DNA of 64,000 nucleotides from the NCBI GenBank assembly GCA_963728985.1, contig CAVSME010000009.1, positions 372,001 to 436,000 on the forward strand. Reading direction: 5' to 3'. A program made the position numbers and the translations under genes. Under the pieces are notes generated by a model. The model was not told the DNA's origin, did no database searches, and worked only from the letters and a program-made list of their open reading frames with translations. The number at the start of each line of letters is the position of its first letter. Position 1 is the first letter of the stretch. Below are positions 43,963-51,984 of this stretch, in pieces. The DNA is from DASXAI01 sp963728985. GTDB taxonomy: Bacteria > Actinomycetota > Acidimicrobiia > Acidimicrobiales > Ilumatobacteraceae.

Positions 43963-46344
43963 ATGCTCTCGCCCTATCGAGTCCTCGATCTCTGCGACGA
44001 TCGCGGCCAGCTCGCCGGCCACATCCTGGCCCAGCTCGGCGCCGATGTGATCGCGGTCGAACCGCCCGGCGGTCAACGGTCGCGCCACGAGGGACCCTTT
44101 GCGGGTGACGTCGTCGATCCGGAACGCTCGCTGACCCATTGGGCGTTCAACCGCGGCAAGCGTTCGGTCGTCGTGCGTGAGCCCGGTGAGCTCGACGCCC
44201 TCGCCGCCGGCGCCGACCTGCTCATCGAGTGCGGTGCGATCGACGTCGACCTCGATCGTCTGACTGCGCTGAACCCCACCCTGGTGGTGGTGTCGATCAC
44301 TCCTTTCGGTACCGACGGGCCCAAGGCGCGCTGGCTCGCCACCGATCTCACGATCGCCGCCGCCGGCGGTCAGATGGCGATCAACGGCGATCGCGACCGC
44401 GCACCGGTGCGCATGTCGAACCGGCAGGCGTGGCTGAACGCGTCCCTCGACGCCACGGTCGCCGCGATGGTGGCGCTGCACGAGCGCAACCGGTCCGGAC
44501 TGGGTCAGCGCGCTGACATCTCGGCTCAGCAGTCGATGATCGTCTGCACCCAGTTCCAGATGATGTACGCGCTCGTCGGACCGGACGAGGTGGTGCGCAT
44601 CGCCGGCGGCGTCGAGCTCGGCCCCTTCAACGTGCAGTACGTCCACGGGTGCCTCGACGGCCAGGTGACGGTGACGTTCCTGTTCGGTCAGATGATCGGT
44701 CCGTTCACGTCTCGGTTGTTCCGGTGGATGCACGAAGAGGGCGCGTGCGACGAATCGCTGGCGACGAAGGACTGGATCGGGTTCTTCGCTCGGGTCATCG
44801 ACGGAACCGAGTCCCCATCGGAGCTCGCCCGAGGGAACGCGGCGATCGCTGCGTTCGTAGCCACCCGCACGAAGGACGAGCTGCTCGCCGCGGCCTTGGA
44901 GCGAAACCTTCTCATCGCTCCGATCACGACCACGTCCGACGTGCTCGCGCTGGGACAGCTGCGCCACCGCGGGTACTGGGAGGACGTCGAAGGAGTGAAA
45001 TTCCCGGGCTCGATCGCCAAGCTGTCGGGCCGCCCGCTGCCCGTGCTCGGCCGGCCGCCCCGACTCGGCGAGCACACCGACGAATTGCGCGCCGAGCCGC
45101 GACGGACGCCGAGCGCGCCGCCCGCCGCTGACCCGCCGCCGGCCGGCCGACCCTTGGCCGGCGTCAAGGTTCTGGACTTCATGTGGGCCTTCGCCGGTCC
45201 CTACGCGACACGAATCCTGGCCGACTACGGCGCGACCGTCGTGAAGATCGAGACGTCGAGCAAGGTTGACGTGCTCCGTGTCGTGGCACCGTGGAACGAC
45301 CCATCACAGAGCGTCGACTCGGCGTTGCAGTACCACTCGTTGAACGCGGGCAAGCTCGGCCTCGCGCTCGACCTGTCGAAACCGGGCGCGCGCGATGTCG
45401 TGGTCGACCTGGTGCGCTGGGCCGACGTGGTGACTGAGTCGTTCTCCCCCAAAGCGATGCGGGCGTGGGACCTCGGTTACGACGCGTTGCGCGCGGTGAA
45501 GCCGGACCTCGTCATGCTGTCGAGCTGTCTGATGGGCCAGACCGGGCCGATGCACCGCTATGCCGGATTTGGCACGATGGCCGCGGCGGTCGCTGGGTTC
45601 TATCCCGGAGTCGGATGGCCCGACCGGCCACCATGCGGGCCGTTCACGGCCTACACCGACTACACCTCCCCGCGCTTCGCTGCCGCGGTGCTGCTCGCCG
45701 CGCTCGAATGGCGGCGACGGACCGGCGAGGGGCAGTTCATCGACTTCTCACAGATGGAGGCGTGCCTCCACCTGCTCGCACCTGAGCTGCTCGACGACGC
45801 CGTCAACGGTCGAGTCGCTGGTCGCATCGGCAATCGCGATCGCTCGCGCGCACCGCACGGTGCGTATCCGACCGCGGGCGACGATCGGTGGATCGCCATC
45901 GCCGTCGAGACGGACGAGCAATGGCGAGCATTGTGCGCGGCGGCGTCGCTGCCTCCCGATCTCGTCCCGCTCGACACGTCCGCCCGCTTGTCGCGCCAGG
46001 ACGAGCTCGACGCCCTGCTCTCGACGTGGACGGCGCGACACGACGCCGAGGAGCTGCAGGAGGCCCTGCAGCAGAAGGGAGTGCCGGCGCACCAGGTGCA
46101 GAACTCCCGGCAGTGCGTCGCCGACCCGCAACTCCTACACCGTGGGCAGTTCCGCCAGGTTCCGCACCCGCTCGTCGGCACGACATGGGTGGAGGGCAGC
46201 CCGATCCGGCTCTGGCGCACGCCCGGCCATCCGGCGTGGGGCGGACCGATGTTCGGGCAGCACCTGCCTGAGGTGCTCACGGACATCCTCGGCTACGACG
46301 ACGAACGGATCGCCGAGCTGATCGTCGCCGGCGTCCTCGAGTGA
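43963..46344 (+). CDS. Tandem-fused CaiB/BaiF CoA-transferase (two domains)
   Basis: A 793-residue protein built of two complete CaiB-type domains joined by a Pro/Ala-rich linker (about 385-400). Domain one (SPYRVLDLCDDRGQLAGHILAQLGADVIAVE) keeps an aspartate in GQRADISAQQSMI; domain two (GVKVLDFMWAFAGPYATRILADYGATVVKIE) keeps it in GEGQFIDFSQMEACL. Usual CoA transferases of this family are interlocked dimers of about 400 residues; the fusion encodes an obligate heterodimer-like pair. Such fusions occur in bacterial steroid and terpenoid catabolism. The acid transferred is unknown. Confidence 0.85.
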   Translation: MLSPYRVLDLCDDRGQLAGHILAQLGADVIAVEPPGGQRSRHEGPFAGDVVDPERSLTHWAFNRGKRSVVVREPGELDALAAGADLLIECGAIDVDLDRLTALNPTLVVVSITPFGTDGPKARWLATDLTIAAAGGQMAINGDRDRAPVRMSNRQAWLNASLDATVAAMVALHERNRSGLGQRADISAQQSMIVCTQFQMMYALVGPDEVVRIAGGVELGPFNVQYVHGCLDGQVTVTFLFGQMIGPFTSRLFRWMHEEGACDESLATKDWIGFFARVIDGTESPSELARGNAAIAAFVATRTKDELLAAALERNLLIAPITTTSDVLALGQLRHRGYWEDVEGVKFPGSIAKLSGRPLPVLGRPPRLGEHTDELRAEPRRTPSAPPAADPPPAGRPLAGVKVLDFMWAFAGPYATRILADYGATVVKIETSSKVDVLRVVAPWNDPSQSVDSALQYHSLNAGKLGLALDLSKPGARDVVVDLVRWADVVTESFSPKAMRAWDLGYDALRAVKPDLVMLSSCLMGQTGPMHRYAGFGTMAAAVAGFYPGVGWPDRPPCGPFTAYTDYTSPRFAAAVLLAALEWRRRTGEGQFIDFSQMEACLHLLAPELLDDAVNGRVAGRIGNRDRSRAPHGAYPTAGDDRWIAIAVETDEQWRALCAAASLPPDLVPLDTSARLSRQDELDALLSTWTARHDAEELQEALQQKGVPAHQVQNSRQCVADPQLLHRGQFRQVPHPLVGTTWVEGSPIRLWRTPGHPAWGGPMFGQHLPEVLTDILGYDDERIAELIVAGVLE

Positions 46345-46453
46345 GCTGACCGGCAGATCGGCGGTTCTCCTCGTCACGACGATTCCCCATCGTGCCTGTG
46401 CCGATGAACCCGGCCCGGACGCCGGCCGCACCGGTGTCGGTCATGGTTGAGCC

Positions 46454-47638
46454 TCACACTCGCTCGAGGAGCGTGCCCGTGCCCAGTCCCCCGCCGCAGC
46501 ACATCGTCACCAGCCCGTAGCGGCCGTCGATGCGCTGCAGCTCGTACAACGCCTTGGTGACGAGGAAGCACCCGGTGCCACCGAGCGGGTGCCCCAGAGC
46601 GATGGCGCCACCGTTCGGGTTGACCTTGGCCATGTCGGCATCCAGCTCCTGGGCCCACGCCAGCACCACCGACGCGAACGCCTCGTTGATCTCGACGACG
46701 TCCAGGTCGTCCATCTGCAAGGCCGCGTCCCGGAGGAGCCGGCGGGTGGCCGGAATGGGACCTTCGAGCATGAGCACCGGATCGCATCCGACCAACGCCG
46801 TGCCCACCACCCGGGCCGCCGGCGTGAGGCCCAACGCATCGGCCCGTTGGGGAGACATCATCAGCACCGCCGCCGCGCCGTCAGCGATCTGCGAGGACGA
46901 GCCGGCCGTGTGGATGCCATCGGCGCGGGCCACCGGCTTGAGCTGGGCCAGGCGCTCGAGCGACGTCTCACGCGGCACCTCGTCCCGCTCGAACCGAAGC
47001 TCCTCGCCGGTGCGGGCGCCATCAGCGTCGCGCACCTCGACATCGATGCCCACGACCTGCCGCTCGAAGCGCCCTTCAGCGATGGCCGTCGCGGCCCGCT
47101 CCTGCGACGCCAATCCCAGCTCGTCGGCCGCCTCGCGGGTGATGCCGTACTTGGTGGCGATCCGCTCCGCCCCCTCGAACTGGGAAGCCCATTCGAAGCG
47201 GCGGAAGTAGCTCTGCGACACCGGCTTGCCCATCCCGGCGGTGGCACCGGCCGAGGCGTCGGCGCCGATCGGGATGCGGCTCAGGTTCTCGACGCCACAG
47301 GCGATGACCACCTCGCCCATCGCCGCAGCGATCTGGGCGGCACCGAGGTTGACTGCGTACTGAGACGAACCGCATTGGGAATCGACCGTGGTGCAGGCCA
47401 CGTCCACCGAGCCCCCATGGGACAGCCACGCCGTCCGAGTGATGTTCATCGCCTGGGCGCCGACCTTGTTGATGCATCCGCCGATGACCTGGTCGACGGC
47501 GTCGGACTCCAGCCCGTTGCGCTCGAGCAACTCGGCCAGGACGGGACCGAGAACGTCAGCCGGATGGGTGGTGGCCAGCGCTCCCCCGCGCTTGCCGATC
47601 GGCGATCGCACTGCGTCGACAATGACAACTTCTTGCAT
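46454..47638 (-). CDS. Acetyl-CoA acetyltransferase / 3-ketoacyl-CoA thiolase
   Basis: A 394-residue thiolase. The nucleophilic cysteine is in VDSQCGSSQYAVN (Cys89), the catalytic His in NPNGGAIALGHPLGGTG and the second Cys in TMCCGGGLGTGTLLE near the C-terminus. Length and motif order fit degradative thiolases that cleave 3-ketoacyl-CoA into acetyl-CoA and a shortened acyl-CoA. It sits between the CoA transferases and an SDR, consistent with a side-chain or ring degradation pathway. ATG at 47638. Confidence 0.9.
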   Translation of the reverse strand: MQEVVIVDAVRSPIGKRGGALATTHPADVLGPVLAELLERNGLESDAVDQVIGGCINKVGAQAMNITRTAWLSHGGSVDVACTTVDSQCGSSQYAVNLGAAQIAAAMGEVVIACGVENLSRIPIGADASAGATAGMGKPVSQSYFRRFEWASQFEGAERIATKYGITREAADELGLASQERAATAIAEGRFERQVVGIDVEVRDADGARTGEELRFERDEVPRETSLERLAQLKPVARADGIHTAGSSSQIADGAAAVLMMSPQRADALGLTPAARVVGTALVGCDPVLMLEGPIPATRRLLRDAALQMDDLDVVEINEAFASVVLAWAQELDADMAKVNPNGGAIALGHPLGGTGCFLVTKALYELQRIDGRYGLVTMCCGGGLGTGTLLERV

Positions 47639-47771
47639 CTCGGCCTCCTACGACCTTCCGAGCCAACCGACGAGACCAATCCTGCCTCACCAGCAGTGGG
47701 GTGGGGGTCCAGGCCCTCACATCTACGCTGCGGCCGAGGCTGGGCGTGCGCCACGACCACGGGAGGAAATG

Positions 47772-48656
47772 ATGGACGAGCTGCGTTTCGACGGTGTCAC
47801 CGCCATCGTGACCGGCGCCGGGCGCGGGCTCGGGCGGGCCCACGCCATCCTCCTCGCCGCGCGTGGGGCGCGGGTGGTCGTCGCCGACGTCGGCCGCGAC
47901 GCCGATGGCGTCCCGCTCGCCGACACGGTCGCTCGGGAGATCGTGGCGGCGGGAGGCGAGGCAGCCGGTTGCGTCGGTTCGGTGGCGGCGCCGCACGACG
48001 TGGAGCGGATCGTCGCCACCGCCCGATCCGCGTACGGCGGGGTGGACATCGTGGTGAACAACGCTGGCATTGCCCGCCCGGCACCACTGCGCAGCCTGTC
48101 GGTCGACGCGCTTCAGGAGGAGTTCGCGGTCCACACCGAGGGCACCATCTTGGTGACGCAAGCTGCCTGGGCAGACCTTCGTCGCAGCGGGCATGGCGCG
48201 GTGGTGAACACGACCTCGGGAGTCGGCCTGTTCGGCCTCGCCGGCGCGACCGGCTACGCCGCCGCCAAGATGGCCATCGTGGGGGCGACGAAGGTCGCCG
48301 CCCTCGAAGGTGCGCGGCACGGCATCAGAGTGAACGCGGTCGCACCGATGGCGCGCACGGCGATGGCCGGTGAGGTCTTCGGGGACTTGACGCCGCTGCT
48401 CGATCCGGAGTTGGTGTCGTCGGTCGTCGTCTGGCTGGCCCACCCGAGCTGCCTCCTGAACGGTCAGGTCGTCTCGGCCGGGGGTGGCCGCGTGGCGCGG
48501 GTGGCGATCGAGGTCGGCGCCGGCGCGTTCGCCGCCGGCCTGACACCCGAAGACGTGGGCCGCCTGGCACCCGCCTTCCTCGCAGAGCCGACGGTCGGAC
48601 TCACCGATGCGATGGCAGAGACGGGTCTCATCCGAGCCGCTCAGCCCCACCGATGA
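47772..48656 (+). CDS. SDR family oxidoreductase (MaoC/HSD17B4-like subgroup)
   Basis: A 294-residue short-chain dehydrogenase. TGAGRGLGRAHAILLAARGA and VVADVGRDADG resemble the multifunctional-enzyme (HSD17B4) SDR type; NNAGIARPAP, NTTSGVGLFG and YAAAKMAIVG complete the catalytic set. The C-terminal 50 residues form an extra helical tail beyond the normal SDR end. The start is ATG at 47772 (or the adjacent ATG at 47769), with GGGAGG upstream. It probably oxidises a 3-hydroxyacyl-CoA. Confidence 0.83.
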   Translation: MDELRFDGVTAIVTGAGRGLGRAHAILLAARGARVVVADVGRDADGVPLADTVAREIVAAGGEAAGCVGSVAAPHDVERIVATARSAYGGVDIVVNNAGIARPAPLRSLSVDALQEEFAVHTEGTILVTQAAWADLRRSGHGAVVNTTSGVGLFGLAGATGYAAAKMAIVGATKVAALEGARHGIRVNAVAPMARTAMAGEVFGDLTPLLDPELVSSVVVWLAHPSCLLNGQVVSAGGGRVARVAIEVGAGAFAAGLTPEDVGRLAPAFLAEPTVGLTDAMAETGLIRAAQPHR

Positions 48657-48815
48657 CGGAACGGGTGCTCGACCGGCTCATCGCCGATGGTGTCGTGACA
48701 CCGGCGATCCAACACAAACGCCGAGCCGGTAGCCCCACCAAGGCCACGGGCTCCGTGGCTACGACGCCGTTCACCTCGCCGCCCGGGTGCGCGACGCTGA
48801 CCTCGCTCGACCGCC
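48653..48815 (+). pseudogene. Collapsed VapBC toxin-antitoxin remnant
   Basis: The frame from ATG 48653 (overlapping the SDR stop as ATGA) reads RVLDRLIADGVVTPAIQHKRR and then SPTKATGSVA, resembling the C-terminal half of a VapB/Phd-type antitoxin. Within ten codons another frame takes over with RGYDAVHLAARVRDADL (about 48764-48815), the conserved C-terminal block of VapC PIN-domain toxins. Most of the antitoxin N-terminus and of the toxin is missing. A single internal deletion that fused the two ends explains this. It cannot encode a working module. Confidence 0.6.
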
Positions 48816-48830
48816 GCTAGCGTTCGCGCC

Positions 48831-49274
48831 ATGGCGAACCCGTTGGTCATGGAGCTCGACACCGCCCAGTCGTTCCTCGCCGCGCCGCGCATCGGCATGC
48901 TCGCGGTGGCGCGGTCGGCGGGGCCCCCGATCGCCAGCCCCATCTGGTACTCCTACGAGCCTGGCGGCGAGGTCGTCTTCATCATCGGACGCAACAGCGC
49001 CAAGGCGAAGGCGCTCCGCGCCGCCGGCGTCGCCTCGCTGTGCGCGCAGTCCGAGCAACTGCCCTACGCATTCGTCACCGTCGACGGTCCGGTCGTCGTC
49101 GAAGACACCGCACCCGACAAGGAAGTGCGGACTCACATCGCCATCCGGTACCTCGGTGACGAGCTCGGCGCCGCGTACATCGCGTCGACGAACGGCGACA
49201 ACGTGCTCGCCCGCCTGACGCCGGAGCACTGGCGCAGCAACGACTACAGCCGCACGCCTCCGCCCAGTGGATGA
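48831..49274 (+). CDS. Pyridoxamine 5'-phosphate oxidase-like (PPOX) family protein
   Basis: A 147-residue split-barrel protein: AQSFLAAPRIGMLAVARSAGPPIASPIWYSY is the standard opening (in two strands), followed by GGEVVFIIGRNSAKAKALRAAG, the flavin or F420 phosphate-binding region. Actinobacterial members often bind F420 or haem rather than FMN. Function unknown. ATG at 48831. Confidence 0.75.
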   Translation: MANPLVMELDTAQSFLAAPRIGMLAVARSAGPPIASPIWYSYEPGGEVVFIIGRNSAKAKALRAAGVASLCAQSEQLPYAFVTVDGPVVVEDTAPDKEVRTHIAIRYLGDELGAAYIASTNGDNVLARLTPEHWRSNDYSRTPPPSG

Positions 49275-49716
49275 GCGATCTGCACCTCGGTCGGCGCCAA
49301 CGTGAAGCCGAGGTACCCGCAGTAGTCCTTGGCGCTGTCGACGATGGTCTGACCCGACCACACGATGTCAACCGCGAACGGTCGACCCGCACCAGACCGG
49401 CGACACGTTCTACGTCTTCGACCAGCCCGGGGTGACCCGCTTCGCCTGCCATCTCCCCGGCCACTACCAGTACGGCATGAAGGGCGCCATCGAAGTGGTC
49501 AGTGGCTGACCGCCCACCAGAACGCACGAAGTTCGCGTGCGACGAGATCGGCGGGACCGCTGCGTCGTCTCACCGCCCCGCGATCTCGGCTCCGGGGCGC
49601 CGGCATCAACGATCGACATCCCGGTGACGCTGAGTAGCGTGGCCAGCCACGCCTTCGATCGATGATCGGGTCGAGGAGCGGCGCTCCGGCAGTGAGCTCG
49701 ATGGAGGTGCGGTCCT
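49275..49716 (+). other. Degenerate intergenic stretch with coding remnants
   Basis: Between the PPOX-like and PhyH-like genes there is no intact gene. It holds the cupredoxin fragment listed separately and, on the minus strand (stop at 49244-49246), an open stretch reading RPFAVDIVWSGQTIVDSAKD then APTEVQIAHPLGGG that looks like the tail of some protein but that I do not recognise. From 49510 to 49716 I see only the leader of the next gene. Confidence 0.4.
49381..49509 (+). pseudogene. Cupredoxin C-terminal fragment
   Basis: One frame reads HQTGDTFYVFDQPGVTRFAC, then HLPGHYQYGMKGAIEVV and stop. The Cys-His-Leu-Pro-Gly-His spacing followed by GM is the type-1 copper ligand loop of plastocyanin and azurin-like proteins. 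No start codon or N-terminal half exists upstream in this frame, so this is a truncated remnant. Confidence 0.6.
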
Positions 49717-50607
49717 TTGATCTCAATACCTCGACACTCGGCAACGGACCCGCTCGACGCCATGGTGTCCGCGCTCGGTCGCGCTGGCTGTCTCGTCGTG
49801 GCCGGTCTCGCTGACCAACCGGCACGGAGCAAGGTGGTCGCAGAGCTCGCTTCGCATCTGGAGGCCGCTCCGGTCAAAGCGGACGATGATCCGACTGCGT
49901 TCTATCCCGGGCTGACTCAACGCGTGACGGCGCTCGTGGCCCGATCTGGGCAGGTCCGCGAGCTGGTCCTGCATCCCGCCGTGACCGCCATCTGCGACCA
50001 CTTCCTCCGTCCCAATGCGCCCGATGGCTATCAGCTCCACGTGACCGCCGCGCTGAACGTGGCGCCTGGCGCCCGCGCACAGGTGCTTCACCGAGAAGAA
50101 GACCCCTTCACGATCTTTCCGCTCCCCCGGCCACACCTCGTCGTCGCCACGATGTGGGCGATCACCGATTTCCGCGCCGAGAACGGAGCGACGCTCCTCG
50201 TCCCCGGAAGCCACCGCTGGAGCGCGGATCGGAAGCCGACACCTGACGAGATCCTCGCCGCCGAGATGCCCGCAGGCTCCGTCCTGTTCTGGCTGGGTGG
50301 GACACTGCACGGCGCCGGAGCCAACGTCTCCGATGAGTCGCGGTATGGCGTGGTCCTCACGTACTCCGCGGCATGGCTGCGTCAGCAAGAGAACCAGTAC
50401 CTCGATGTCCCTCCGGACATCGCCGCAAGCCTCTCCCCGGAGCTCCAACTCATGATCGGCTACAAGATGAACGGCGCCCTCGGCTTTCACGATCCGAGAG
50501 TCCGAGCCGAATCGCTCTCGCCAACCGCGAACGTCGCCGCGATCTGCGCGTCGGCCGCGCTGATCGGTCGACCGTTGCGCTCCCGCACGACGACGATGTC
50601 GGCGTAG
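49717..50607 (+). CDS. Phytanoyl-CoA dioxygenase (PhyH) family protein
   Basis: A 296-residue 2-oxoglutarate/Fe(II) oxygenase-like protein. QVLHREEDPF gives the iron site, here His-x-Glu rather than the common His-x-Asp, and GGTLHGAGANVS supplies the distal histidine; GATLLVPGSHRW is the typical PhyH strand. TTG start at 49717. The last 24 residues are encoded by DNA that on the opposite strand reads as a PIN-domain toxin fragment, so the natural C-terminus appears to have been replaced. It may still be active because the core is intact. Confidence 0.72.
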   Translation: MISIPRHSATDPLDAMVSALGRAGCLVVAGLADQPARSKVVAELASHLEAAPVKADDDPTAFYPGLTQRVTALVARSGQVRELVLHPAVTAICDHFLRPNAPDGYQLHVTAALNVAPGARAQVLHREEDPFTIFPLPRPHLVVATMWAITDFRAENGATLLVPGSHRWSADRKPTPDEILAAEMPAGSVLFWLGGTLHGAGANVSDESRYGVVLTYSAAWLRQQENQYLDVPPDIAASLSPELQLMIGYKMNGALGFHDPRVRAESLSPTANVAAICASAALIGRPLRSRTTTMSA

Positions 50608-50690
50608 TGCGCCGCCGCTGGCTCGTCGAACGCCGCAATGCGGTGATCGAAGTCGTCGACCTCCACGCCCCTGATCGTCAACGTCGCCAT
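50535..50690 (-). pseudogene. Collapsed FitAB/VapBC-type toxin-antitoxin remnant
   Basis: From 50690 the minus strand reads MATLTIRG, the usual start of FitA/VapB-type antitoxins, then jumps after one or two codons to FDHRIAAFDEPAAAHYADIV and NGRPISAADAQIAA, the central part of FitB/VapC PIN toxins. The antitoxin body and both ends of the toxin are missing. The 3' part overlaps the end of the PhyH-like gene on the opposite strand. Decay by deletion is the simplest explanation. Confidence 0.65.
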
Positions 50691-50856
50691 GCCAGCGACG
50701 CTAGCAATGCTGTCAGCTGTTGATGGAGGCGCTGTCGCTCGAGAGGGCCGGCGCCGATCCGCACGACGGCGCTGCCCAGCACCGACGCCCGGTTCCCGAG
50801 AAAAACGCCTGGGTGCTGTCGCACGAATGGGTGGCGCCGAAGTTGCCACTGCGACG

Positions 50857-50908
50857 TGGAGCGGACGACGGGATTCGAACCCCCGCGACCCTCACCTTGG
50901 CAAGGTGA
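50857..50908 (-). pseudogene. tRNA-Gly(GCC) 3' part (anticodon arm to CCA)
   Basis: The minus strand reads TCACCTTGCCAAGGTGA (anticodon arm with GCC), a short variable loop, a T arm with GGTTCGAATCC, the 3' acceptor strand CGTCCGC and then TCCA. The matching 5' acceptor strand GCGGACG and a proper D arm are absent; the sequence 5' of the anticodon arm is the repeat described separately. This 3' portion is the part commonly duplicated by integrative elements that use tRNA genes as attachment sites. Confidence 0.8.
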
Positions 50909-50970
50909 CTGGCGTGATGCTCCCAACCGGGCCTGACGACTATTTGCCCTGGTCAGGGCCCATCCGTCGG
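50896..50970 (+). repeat. Left copy of imperfect direct repeat (putative attachment site)
   Basis: About 75 bp starting in the tRNA-Gly anticodon arm and running rightward match 60419-60492 in the same orientation: 62 of 75 positions identical by hand alignment with one single-base gap. Shared blocks include CAAGGTGACT, GGTGATGC-like and TATTTGCCCTG. The boundary at the anticodon arm is the usual crossover place for tyrosine integrases. Confidence 0.75.
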
Positions 50971-51012
50971 AGCCCGCCGGCCACCCTTGCCCACCGCTCG
51001 CAGCCGCCCAAA

Positions 51013-51030
51013 GTGGCACAAACGTGGCAC
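51013..51030 (+). repeat. GTGGCAC direct repeats near the tRNA remnant
   Basis: GTGGCAC occurs at 51013-51019 and 51024-51030, eleven bases apart (one helical turn). Short phased repeats like this next to an attachment site may be arm-type integrase sites; that is inference. No integrase gene is present nearby. Confidence 0.3.
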
Positions 51031-51173
51031 GACGCTCGCTCCTCGTTCCGTCGCCGTCAGGCGAGGCCAACCGAATCAGGCTGACCTGGCGAGCAGCCGA
51101 GCCGCGGCGGGGTCGGCGCCCAGGTGAACCTGGCCATCGTCGACTTCGTCGACGCGTACGACCGCCCCGAACC

Positions 51174-51180
51174 CGTTACA
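51174..51180 (+). promoter_or_regulatory. CGTTACA box upstream of the sigma factor gene
   Basis: One of four GGTTACA/CGTTACA heptamers that fall in non-coding DNA of the RiPP cluster. It is 138 bp upstream of the sigma factor start and faces it. Candidate -35 element or operator; not proven. Confidence 0.35.
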
Positions 51181-51318
51181 TCCTCGCGTCGGCGGGAAGG
51201 CGCGGGCTCCGTCGCGCCTGGCCGACGCCGACCCGGCTAGCGACTCGCTAGCGGCCGACCGGTAGGCGTGGCGGCGGACGAGCGCACCAGGCCGCGCGAC
51301 GACGACCGGAGGCCCCAC

Positions 51319-51984
51319 ATGCACCCAGACAGTCCCGCCCACCCCGCAGGCGCAGCTGACCCGCCCGACGCCGAACTGGTTTCGCGGGCACGGGCCGGGT
51401 CCCATGAGGCGTTCGTTTCGCTGTACCAGCGGCACGTGCGCGCGGTGCGACTCGCCCTGTCCGACAACGTGCACGACCGCGAGCGCCAGCGCGACCTCGC
51501 CCAGGAGACCTTCACCCGTGCCCTCGCGAAGCTCGCCGACCTGCGCGAGCCGTCCCAGTTCCGCCCCTGGCTGCTCCAGATCGCACGTCACGCCGCAATC
51601 GACGATCTGCGCGCCCGCACGCGGGTGCTGACCGAACCGCTCGAGGAGCAACAGGTGCCTGATCCGGCCTGCGCCGACAGCCCCGAACTGGTGGCCGAGG
51701 TGCACGACCTGGCCCGTGCCATCGAGGCCGGCATCGCCACACTGTCGGGCCGTGACGCTGCCGCCGTGTCGATGGTGATACACCTCGGCCTCGGGCCGGC
51801 CGAGCTGGCCGCTACGCTCGACATCAGCTACGGCAACGCCAAGGTCGTGCTTCATCGGGCGCGAGGGCGACTCCAGACCGCGCTGCTGCAAGGCCGGATG
51901 CTTGACCCGTGGATCGTGAGCACGCCTTCTTGTACGAGCCTCCGGGCGAGGACGACGGCCGACTGCCCGTCGAGGAACTGCTGA
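51319..51984 (+). CDS. ECF-type RNA polymerase sigma factor
   Basis: A 221-residue sigma-70-like factor. Region 2 is seen in DAELVSRARAGSHEAFVSLYQRH and RQRDLAQETFTRALAKL, and region 4 in LSGRDAAAVSMVIHLGLGPAELAATLDISYGNAKVVLHRARG (as parts, about 135-180). ATG at 51319 has GGAGG six bases upstream; an in-frame GTG 17 codons earlier lacks one. The final 44 codons overlap the 3' end of the convergent JmjC gene. As the first gene of the RiPP cluster it is a candidate pathway-specific regulator. No anti-sigma gene is adjacent. Confidence 0.82.
   Translation: MHPDSPAHPAGAADPPDAELVSRARAGSHEAFVSLYQRHVRAVRLALSDNVHDRERQRDLAQETFTRALAKLADLREPSQFRPWLLQIARHAAIDDLRARTRVLTEPLEEQQVPDPACADSPELVAEVHDLARAIEAGIATLSGRDAAAVSMVIHLGLGPAELAATLDISYGNAKVVLHRARGRLQTALLQGRMLDPWIVSTPSCTSLRARTTADCPSRNC

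Noticed and set aside
42799..45075. 758-codon open frame antisense to the amidohydrolase and CoA transferase
   Set aside because: Composition is His/Arg/Asp-rich with no domain, and the plus strand has two clear enzymes; this is a shadow of GC-rich codons.
50857..50940. Functional tRNA-Gly gene
   Set aside because: The 5' acceptor strand GCGGACG and a proper D arm are missing, so the cloverleaf cannot form.
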